Program-made: the position numbers and the translations under genes
Assembly (NCBI GenBank): GCA_026770575.1
Contig: MU657166.1
Coordinates: forward strand, 484,641 to 520,673
Direction of reading: 5' to 3'
DNA length: 36,033 bases
Source of the DNA: Pelagophyceae sp. CCMP2097
Taxonomy: Eukaryota; Sar; Pelagophyceae
Notes under the pieces: generated by a model
What the model saw: only the letters and a program-made list of their open reading frames with translations
Told to the model about the DNA's origin: nothing
The model's database searches: none
Part shown: positions 9,192 to 18,015 of the stretch, one piece after another
Layout of the letters: every line of letters begins with the position of its first letter
Numbering within the stretch: position 1 is the stretch's first letter

Positions 9192-12100
9192 ATGGGTTTT
9201 CCCGACTTCTCGACGCAGGTGAGCCGGTTTGTCAGCCGCGAGACGCTGCAGCGCGTGGTGAGTACTCGCCGCCGTCCCCGGGCGCGCGCGGGTCGGGCCA
9301 GCCGCTTACTGAAGTGCACGGGTCGGGTCCGTCGCCCCGACGAAGAAATCGGGGCAGCTCGTTTGCGTCTGGCCTTTTGGACTTGAAAACGACCTTTTGT
9401 AGTCGCTCGGCTACCCTGCCGGACCTTCGATCGATCGCTTCGAGGGCGCGGTTGGGATGTTCGACATCAGCGGGTTCACCAAGCTCTCCTCAAGGCTAAG
9501 GACGGAGGAGCAGGCCAAGCTGGAGAAGACGCATGCGGAAACGCGCTATAGACGTTCCTCGTTGGGCCCCATCGGCGACAAGTCCGCTACGGCAAACTTC
9601 GCCGCCGCAAGCCTGGCCTCGCAGTCACTCTCCGCCGAGATGCTCACCGCACAGCTGAACAGAATGTGCGTCAAAGGGCAAGGTCGGAAGGATGAGCACC
9701 GCGCGTGTTCAAACACTCGTAAATTGCAGGTTCGGCTGCGTCATCGAGGTCATTGAACGCTACGGCGGCGACATCATCAAGTTCGTCGGCGACGCCATGA
9801 TCGTCATGTGGACAAACAAGCCCCACGGCCAGCGAGGTTTGCTGGCCCGAAACGAGCTCGCCGAGCTCGGGGTTCGGGCAATGGCATGCGCTAACGAGGC
9901 CGTTGCCGCCCTGGAAGGCGCCGACTCAAGCCTGGGCATCCACATTTCGTTGGCCACGGGCGCTATTTTACATTGCGTCACGGGCGGCTTTGGCGGGTGC
10001 TACGAGGCGTTTATTGCCGGACCTGCAGTCGTAGACTGCCTCGTCGCTCTCGATTCCGCTGGGGTCGGCGAGGTCATCGTGTCGGGCGACATGCGATCCG
10101 CAGTGCGGGGCTACCTCGACTCTCTCGGCGCCGGCGCCGACGTGTTCCGAGCAGCGTCTCTGCAGGGCGAAACGACGGCGCGCGTCGAGGTGTTCGACGG
10201 CGGCGCCGCGTTCCGTTTCGCGTCTTTAAGAGCGGCCGCCCCGCCGAAACTGCCGCAGCCGACGGCGGCGCTGGCGGCGCTGGTGACGCCCTTTGTCGCT
10301 GAGCCTTTTGTCGCCGCTTTGGACGCGACCAGAGCCGGCGCTCGGTCCGAGATGCGAAAGCTCGCCGTCCTCTTCATGGCCATCGGCGGCATCCCCGCTC
10401 GGCCGACGGACGCGAAGAGCGACGCTGCCTGTCTGCGATCCATCCAAAGAGCGATTTTAGCGGTTCAAGAGGCGTGCGCGCACCACGGCGCCGTCCTCCG
10501 CCAATTCGTTTTCGACGACAAGGGCTTCATCGCAGTAGTCTGCTGCGGCCTGCCGAACAACCGGCGCAAGTTTGCGCCGGAGCTGCAAGACGAAGACCCG
10601 GCAGTGTCGGCGCTGTTGGTCGTGCGGAGGTTCCAGGCCAAAGTCCCCGCGGTCGCAAAAATGACAAAGTTCGGGGTGACTGTCGGCGACTGCTTCTGCG
10701 GGCCCGTCGGCGCCACCACGGATGAGGCCGCCGAGGAGGCGACGGTGATGCGAAGGCGCGCGTCGAGCGGGGCGCCCGGCGCGCCTTTGAACGCCGGGTG
10801 GGCGGCGGCGCAGGAGCTGTTATTGCCTTCAAGGCGGCGCGCCTCCAGCGGCGCCGCACGCCTCCAGGGCCCGCTGGCGGCGCTGCGCTCACCCGAAAAC
10901 TCGCAGAGCCAGCGGGCTTCTCTTTTGGCCGCCGCCGTGAGCGCCTTCGCTCGAGGTGCCTCCGTCGCCGCAAAACCGCTCGAGGCCTCTCCGCCTGTGG
11001 AAGAGGTCAAAGACGCGGCGCCCGCTCCCGTGCATTCGCCAGAGTCTTCTCGGCTGGCGGCGATTGGGCGGCAAGAATACGCAGTTGTGGGAGACGCTGT
11101 GAATCTCGCCGCGCGCTTGATGGCCAAGGCTTCCACGGGCGACGTCTTGGTCGACGCTTCGGTGGCCGACGCCGCGGGCAGGCACGGTTTCCCGCTGGCA
11201 GAAGCGGAGGCGTTCATTCCAAAGGGCAAGTCGACATTGATTCGGAATTTCAGGCTGCTGCCCGTGGACCAGTACCTCACCTCGTCAGATTCAGACTACG
11301 CCGCCGCCGCCGACCGCAATCCCGACGCCTTGAGGCCTGTGCCGAGGCCCGGCGAACTTCGGAGAAGGGACTCGCACCGGCGAAGGAACTCGGTCGGCGT
11401 CGCCGAGGCCGACAACGAGATGCCGCCGGACAGGGACCTTTTAAGAAGCCTCCACGACGCCTTTGTCGACCGCAGCGGTGCCGCCAACGCCTGCGAGCGC
11501 TTGATCCTCGACCGCAGGCCTTTGCCGGCGGCGCCGGGCGCGTCGCCGGGCCCGCAGACGCAGCTCCGCACTTTAATCGTCGCCGGCGGCGCTGGCTTAG
11601 GAAAGTCCGTCTTGCTGCGCGCTTTCGCTTTATGTCTCGACGAGGCCGACTTCTTCGTGCTGCACACGACTTGTCACGGGCACGATCACGCCCACTCGTT
11701 TTCGTCGTTTCGGGCTTTGGCGGCGCAAGCCGTGCGCATGCTTCTGCGCATTTCAAAGGACAAGGGATCCGCGCCGTCGGACGACGAGCGCCGCCCGTCT
11801 GACAATTCGACCGAGGGCGGGATTTCTCTCCCGGGCACGCCCGTTTCCTTGCCGGCCCTGGCCATCCAACAACGCCTCTACGCAACGTCGCCGAAGCTCT
11901 CTCCGCGGCTCCTCCACGGCGTCGCCGCCGTGCGGCACCCGGACGAGCAGGCTTTGCTTGACCGCGGAAACAGTTTCGCAACAATGGCTCAGTTTGATAG
12001 AGCCGGCTGCGCCTCCCCCGGGACTTCGCCAAACGACTCCTCGCAAAGACGGAGAGCCTCGGCCGCCGCGCAGGCGTCTTTGCTAGAAGCCGACGCAGAC

Positions 12101-15100
12101 GACGACGACGGCTTGCTCGGCTTCGGCGGGTCCATCCTCCGAGCTGCCGGCGCAAGAGCAGCTGGCGCGAGACATAAAAGGGCGACGTACGACGGCATTG
12201 CTGGTTTCTCTCTCGCGAACGGCGCATTTTCGCCCCGAAGCTCATTTTCGTCCGACGGCTCCGACGACGAAAACGGCGCATTTGACTTTGCAGGGCCTCT
12301 GCGAGGCGCGGCGGCGAAACGCGAGCAGCACTTTGCAGAGGCTTCGAGACGAAGTTTCGATATCATGGCCCTCGCCGCCCCAGGTCCTCAACGGCGCCAG
12401 CGCACGCGCTCGTCGGACAGCATCCTTTGCCCCGGGGCCGACAACTTCGAGGCCGACAACGCGCTCTTCGAGGTCCCCTCGCCGCGGCCGAGCACGACAA
12501 GCGACGCCGGCTCCGACCGTGGCCAGGACGTCGGGTCCGACGCGAGCCCGAGCAACGCGAGCCCGCGCGCCTTTGATGCCGCGCGGCCGAGCCCGCGCGG
12601 CGCCGGGTTCGACCCGCAGCCGCTGTCGACGGTGCGCTCGAGGCACAGCCTCTCGCTCAACACGCCGCGCGGGGCGCCGCCGTCCCCTGCGTCGCCGCCG
12701 AAAGGGGCGCCGCTGCGCGATGCGTCGCCTTTGATGCACGGCGCCGAGATTGCCTACGCGGACATCGCCGCGCAGGACGCGGAGGCCGCGGCGCCGGCCA
12801 GCGCGGCGGACGCCGACGCGGGCGGCGCCACCGTCGAAACGCCGGGCTTTGCGCGGGGGCGGCCCGCTGCTATCAAAGCGCGCGAGGCCTCGGACTCGAG
12901 GCGTGCGTCGTCGTCGTCGTCGGATGACTCGACGCCTGCGCGGGAGCCGTCGGAGATTGCGCGGGAGCACCATGCGCGGGAGCCGCCGCCGCGGCAGTGG
13001 AGCGCGGGCAGCGGTCACACGGGCGACAAGCCGGCTCTTTGGTCCTTCAACGAGGATGACTGCGCCGAGCCCGACGCCGACGCGGTGGCGCCACCGCTGC
13101 AGCACCGGCGTAACTCTGACCAGGGCACGAGCAAGGCGCCAGCGCGGCGGCCGCGGAACAACTCGGACCTTGGACTCCGGTCAGGTTGCTTCCTTGCGGA
13201 TGCGAGCTTGCGCTCGGCGACGGCGGCGGCGGTGACGGCGGCGGCGCAGCCCGCGTGCGGCCACGAGCGCGCGTCTTCCATGCGCGGCCTCGCGTCGGCC
13301 GCTCCGGGCCTCGTATCCCTGGCTCCCAAGCGCCGCGCGCCGTCGTTCGCGCCCGAGGCAGTTTCGGCAAACACCGAAAAGGCGCCGACGATGGCGGCGC
13401 TCCAACTGGCTCGTCTCGTAGAACTGAAACACGTGACCAGGGCCGACGCCGCGCACTTGCTCGTTTTTTTAGTCGACGAGGCTGTAAATTCCGACAGAGC
13501 AATCGTCTTCTACCAGTCGGTGGGCCACGACGGCCGCGCCAACTCGCACGACAAGCCGAACAGGCACGCCTCGCAAGACGTCGGGGACGCGCTCTTCCGG
13601 CTCTTTTTGAGATGCGCCGCCGTCACGTCGTCCTTTACTCTCAAAGCGCTCCCCGGCGCGGCCCCGCCGCCTCTGGGCGCCAACATGTCGGTTCTCATCG
13701 ACAACGCGCACAATTTGGACAGCATGTCCTGCGAGCTTTTGTTCCGCTTGCGTTCCAAGATGCCAGAGTTTCGACTGTGTTTGTCGCACCGACCCTTGGC
13801 GGACAAGAGACACGCCCGATTCGACGGCCTCCTCGCTTTGCTGGGCCTCGGCGTCGCGCCAAAGCTCGGCTCGCTCGCCGAAGAATCGGGCGACCTCGTC
13901 AAGCCACATGCCCAGGCTCTGGCGCTGGGCCCGCTGACGAGGCTGCAGGCCAGGCTTTTAGTCACTTCCGGTCCTTATAGAGGCGTGCCTCTGGTCGAAG
14001 TTCAAGCGGAGCTTATTGACTTTGTGCTTGAACGGTCGGCCGGCAACCCGTGCGTGGCGTTGGAAGTCCTTCACGAGCTGCGAGAAAAGGGTATAGCCGC
14101 AGTGGACGACCAGACGGGAGTCTTACGTCTTGCCCGCGAGACGCGCGACGTCGACTTTGACGTCCCCGCTTCCATCCGAGCCGCGGTGACGACGTCGTTT
14201 GATTCTTTGGACGGCGCCGCTCAAGCGACAATCCGTTTAGCGTCCGTCCTCGGGTCGAGGGTGCACATCGTCTGCCTGGCTTACTTGTTTTGGTTCTTCT
14301 TCTCGGAGCATCTGGAATTGGAGCGCGTTTGCGCATGGCGCGACTTTGGCGACGCCGGGGTCGTCGGAGACGAACCCAGCGCTTCCGCATCGGCCTCGGG
14401 TTTGACTTTTGAAGTCACGGGCAGCGTCGACTTTAAAAAGCTCTTAGCGAGGCTCATCGAGCTGCAGTTCTTTGCCTTTGAGGCGGAGTGCCACCTCGTT
14501 TTTGTGAGCGACCAAACCCGAAAGGTCATTTATCACCAGATGCTCGCTTCAGACCGCAAAAGCGTCCACGAGCACGTCGTCACGTGGCACACTTCCCAGC
14601 TGCACAAGCTGCAGGCCGCCGACGACGCGCACGGAGGCCTTTGGAAAAAAGGATTCTCCGCCCCCAGGGTAGCGGGGCCAGGTGGCTTCGGCCCGGGGAG
14701 CTTCCGCACCCCCCGAAGGAGTAGCTCGGCGCTCGACGGCGCTCTATTTGTCGCCGCGACCGCGGCCGCCGACGCAAAGGCCGCGGTCGCAAAGGCCGCT
14801 TTAGCGAGGCCGAGTGAGTTTTACCAGTGGAACCCGCCTTCACCAAAGGCACCCTCCCGAAGGTCGCCCAGTTCGCTCGGCGACCGGCCCTCGAGGCGGG
14901 CCTTTGGCGGGTCGCTCGGCGACCGGCCGCCCGCGGTTGAGGTTTTGGAATCGGCGCCGTCGGCGTCAAGAGCCATGGCCGTCTACGGTGAAATCGCCTA
15001 CCACGCCCTCTGCTGCGACGAGCCCATTTTAGCCTTTCACTTTTGCGCCTTGGCCTTCAACTGCGCCATGGAGGCGAAGCTCGTCGATGTGGCCTTTGGT

Positions 15101-15691
15101 TATATCAACGACTGCGCTTTGATCGCAGAGAACCACTCCCTCCCCGAAGCCGTGGCGCCGTCGGTGCAGGTGAGCATGATGCGCGCCACCGCGTTCGTCG
15201 CGCGAGACGACTACGAGGGCGCCATCTACTTTTTGGAGATGATCATCGACGAAACGAACTTTCCAAAAGGCTGCGCCGCAGCTTTGGCATCAATGCTGCC
15301 GCCCAATCGGCGGCCGAGGCGCTTCGATGCAGCCGATTCGCCGCGAACCAAGACGGCGCCCGTCGTCTTGAAGGGCGACCGCGCTCGACTCGACTTTCCG
15401 TCAAAAGGGACCACGCTCGCAGCGTGCGTCGCGGCGGCGTCGCGAGGCCCGCCCGGCGGCGGCGCCGCGCTGGGACGGCGCGCCTACGACCTGCGCGCGC
15501 AGTTGAAGTTTGCCAACGAGCGCATCCTGCGCGCGAGGTTGAAGCTGAAGAGCCACTTTTTTCGACCGGGACCCTCGCGGCGGTGTCCGCGCGTACACCC
15601 CGAAGGCCCGCCGACGCGAACGGGGCCGCCCATCTTGCCGCGGTCGAGCGTCTCGCCGCGCCACGCCCTGGCCTTGCACGGCCACCCCTAG
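9192..15691 (+). CDS. Soluble adenylyl cyclase (ADCY10)-like protein: two class III cyclase domains plus P-loop NTPase
   Basis: Exons 9192-9257, 9403-9665 and 9730-15691 give 2,096 aa; introns are 145 nt (GTGAGT...TAG) and 64 nt (GTGCGT...CAG). The first cyclase domain opens GAVGMFDISGFTKLSSRL (metal Asp at 43) and, after the second junction, has YGGDIIKFVGDAMIVMW (metal Asp at 131). The second domain has FGVTVGDCFCGPVG near 424 and EYAVVGDAVNLAARLM near 560, keeping the Asn and Arg of active class III domains; about 110 Ser/Arg-rich residues are inserted between these motifs. A P-loop GGAGLGKS is at 729-736 and a Walker B-like VLIDNAHNLDS near 1431, separated by a roughly 540-residue disordered insert (about 785-1327). 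The C-terminus has helical, TPR-like segments. Order and motifs match animal soluble cyclase, a bicarbonate-sensing cAMP producer; the bicarbonate response is inferred from family. The final 45 residues are doubtful. Confidence 0.85.
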
Positions 15692-16492
15692 CCCGCCGCC
15701 GCGTCGCGGCGGGCACCTTTTTTCGCCACACGGCGACCTGGTCCAATCTAATTATGTTATGTCGACACAACACATCGACTCAGCGGCGTAGACAACACAT
15801 TGACTCTGCCCGGTGGGGCTACCCTTCGACGTCGCGAGCCGTAGCCCACGCAGCCTCGGACCGGCTTAGGATATTCATACTTGTGGAGGCGTCGCCGCGA
15901 CGCGCAGCCCCGAACCGTCGCCGGGCGCGGCCGCCGCCTACTGCTCGTGGTGGTGCGGGTGGTTGTGCTCACCCGGCGCATGGCGCTCGCGCTTTTGGGG
16001 CAATACGCGTTCGTGGCGCGCCGCCGTGCGCGAGCCGCGGAGGCTGCGGCTCGCGCGCGAGCTCGCCATCTTCGCGGCCTGCGCCGCAAAGTAGTCCTGG
16101 TTGCGCTGGATCTCTTGGGGTTTCGCCGCGCCAAAGTCGTCGTTGTGCACGGGATTCCTTCGGCATTCCACACTCGTCATAACGACCATGAGGACCCACA
16201 GCCGGCTTCTTCGGAACATGTCGGCCTCGCGAGAACAAGCGGCCGCGGCGAGCACCCTCGACGATGCCGGGGTGACCTTCCCGGGGAACGTTCGAACGCC
16301 GCCGCTTACAACAGATGCTTACAACGTTGTCACGCCGCCTCTTGTTCCGGGAGGGCACCGCACGGATGACTTTCGGTGAGGGCTGTAGTCCAACGGCGAG
16401 ACGTACGTATACGCAGTGCAACGTTCGAGGCACCACCTCTCAGCGGCGGAGGCTTGGTTCGGAACCGCAGCGCTCCTCTCCGGTTGCCCCGC
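15692..16492. other. Intergenic region, mostly unassigned
   Basis: It separates the cyclase and AIM24-like genes, both on the plus strand. The only candidate is a small minus-strand ORF at 15938-16219, listed separately. The first 200 bp stay open in a frame offset from the cyclase end, which is why the exact end of that gene is uncertain. A repeated motif, GTCGACACAAC/CAGCGGCGTAGACAAC, appears around 15760-15800, but nothing else stands out. Confidence 0.45.
15938..16219 (-). CDS. Possible small secreted or membrane-anchored protein (93 aa)
   Basis: From an ATG at 16219 the frame reads MFRRSRLWVLMVVMTSVEC, a plausible signal peptide or anchor, then a polar stretch (FGAAKPQEIQRNQDYFAAQA), an Arg/Ser-rich segment and a His-rich end (HNHPHHHEQ). 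I do not recognise a family. A GT donor after the HAPG segment could add another exon. The supporting evidence is only the hydrophobic start and the amphipathic middle; it may be a chance ORF in GC-rich DNA. Confidence 0.3.
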   Translation of the reverse strand: MFRRSRLWVLMVVMTSVECRRNPVHNDDFGAAKPQEIQRNQDYFAAQAAKMASSRASRSLRGSRTAARHERVLPQKRERHAPGEHNHPHHHEQ

Positions 16493-17473
16493 ATGGTGCT
16501 CTTCGTCTCGTGGCTGCTCCTCGTCGCGGCGTCGGCCTCGGCGGCCCCATCTGCGGCCCCTCTCGTTTCGGCGCCGCACGGCGTGGTGACCCTCGCCGTA
16601 AACACGGGCGACGAGTTCCTCGCGCGCGGCGGCTGCGTCGTCGGGTGCACTGCTGACGAAAACGACGGCAACCCGTTGCTCAGCGCGACGCCTCCGCGCC
16701 TCCAACCGCGGCCGGGCTTTCTACGCCGAACTCTCCGAAACCTGCGCGGCCACCGCGGCGGCGACGCGTCGGGCTTGGCGAAATTCAAAGCGCGCGCCGA
16801 CGGCACCGTCCTCTTGGCGGCGAGGCAGCCGGGCGACCTTGCGTTGGTCATCGAAATTCCAGAGGGATCGCACCTCGTCGCGCGGCGCATCGCGCTCGTC
16901 GCCGCCGCGGGCGTTTCCGTCGACGGTGAGGCACACGGCCTCGTCCGCTGCACCGCTTCGGGTTGCGACGGCACGGTGGCGCTCGCAGCGGCCGGAGCTG
17001 TCGTCAAGTTCGACCGCGGGCCATCTTCCGAGGCCCGCGCCGACTTTGACGAGGCGCGCGCCGTCGCGTGGCTCGTCGAATCACCCGCCGCCGCGCGCAA
17101 CGCGCTCCCGAGGGCGGCCAAGTACGCCGGCGGCGCATTCCGCTCTTTCCCGCGGGGCGCGTGCCTCTCCGTCTACGTCGCCACCGCCCAAGCGCCGCCG
17201 CCCTTCCGGCGCGAATCGCGCGCTTTGTCGCCGGCGAGGTCCGTCGCCGGCGCGGTGCTGCGCTACGCGGCGGCGGCCGTAAAACGCTGCGCAGTCGCCG
17301 TCGCGGCCGTTTTATTGGTGGTCCTCGCGCTCGCGAAGCGGCGCGCGGAAGCCGGCGGCCTGCCGAGCGCCGTGGGCGCCGTGCTACACGACCTGCGGGG
17401 CATCGCGCTCGACGGCGCAAAGGTCTTGCGCGCTATCAGACACGCCCTCGACGCGCCCGCCGACACTTTTTAG
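16493..17473 (+). CDS. AIM24-like protein with signal peptide and C-terminal membrane segment
   Basis: Single exon, 326 aa from the ATG at 16493. It opens with a clear signal peptide (MVLFVSWLLLVAASASAAPS). Residues about 30-190 alternate hydrophobic strands with conserved glycines in the manner of the AIM24 family: VTLAVNTGDEFLARGG, then FKARADGTVLLAARQPGDLA, then a second set with LVAAAGVSVDGEAHGL and GTVALAAAGAVVKFD. A hydrophobic helix near 264-284 (CAVAVAAVLLVVLALAKRR) suggests a C-terminal membrane anchor. AIM24 proteins affect mitochondrial inner-membrane organisation in fungi; bacterial relatives are of unknown role. A secretory signal peptide would place this one in the ER, or in the plastid if the presequence is bipartite, not in mitochondria. 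Family assignment is by pattern only. Earlier in-frame ATGs exist but would bury the signal peptide. Confidence 0.6.
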   Translation: MVLFVSWLLLVAASASAAPSAAPLVSAPHGVVTLAVNTGDEFLARGGCVVGCTADENDGNPLLSATPPRLQPRPGFLRRTLRNLRGHRGGDASGLAKFKARADGTVLLAARQPGDLALVIEIPEGSHLVARRIALVAAAGVSVDGEAHGLVRCTASGCDGTVALAAAGAVVKFDRGPSSEARADFDEARAVAWLVESPAAARNALPRAAKYAGGAFRSFPRGACLSVYVATAQAPPPFRRESRALSPARSVAGAVLRYAAAAVKRCAVAVAAVLLVVLALAKRRAEAGGLPSAVGAVLHDLRGIALDGAKVLRAIRHALDAPADTF

Positions 17474-18015
17474 CGACCTCGAGGCGCCGGCCGCTATTTA
17501 TAGGGCCGCCGCTGACTACGGCCGCACTCCGCCGAGCCGCGCTTCCTCGCGCTTCTGGGTCGTCTCGAGGGTGCTCCCAAAGCTCCCTTTTTTTAGCGCC
17601 CCTGGCAAAGGGCCGGCGAGGCTCCCGGGCAGGCGTCGGCTGTCCGACGGTGGAGATGATGCTACACGGATTGCGCTCGGGCGCCTCGGCCTCTGGGCCC
17701 CCCACAGCACCGAGACGCCCACGCGGAAGTCGCACTCCCGAGTACATGTCCGCGCCGAGGCGGGCGCGAGAGGCCTCCTCGCGCCGTCGGCGGGGCTCTC
17801 CAAGGGCCGTCGCCCTGTCGGCGGCCTCGTCGACGGACCAAGTCAGCTGCGTATCGGCGCCTTTGCCGATTCGCGGATACCGGCTGCCCGAGCTCGGTGC
17901 CACAAGCAGGCAAGCGCTCTCGCCACCGTGCTCCTAACTCGATGCTTTGCCACGGGTCGCTCCTGGGTCTCAAAACACGGTCTCAAAACTCCTGGGACTC
18001 GACGGTCGGGGAGTT
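17474..18015. other. Intergenic region between convergent genes
   Basis: The region lies between the 3' ends of the AIM24-like (+) and OGT (-) genes. Both strands stay open for long stretches, as expected at this GC content, and no frame resembles a family. The closest to coding is the minus frame 17436-17903, which I did not accept. GTCTCAAAAC occurs twice near 17968-17990. Confidence 0.5.

Noticed and set aside
10465..13105. Several long minus-strand open frames opposite the cyclase
   Set aside because: Each is low-complexity and changes frame where the plus strand carries continuous cyclase and NTPase motifs.
17436..17903. Minus-strand ORF between AIM24-like and OGT genes
   Set aside because: Some stretches look protein-like, but it runs antisense into the AIM24-like coding end, has no family match, and the alternative frames are equally open.
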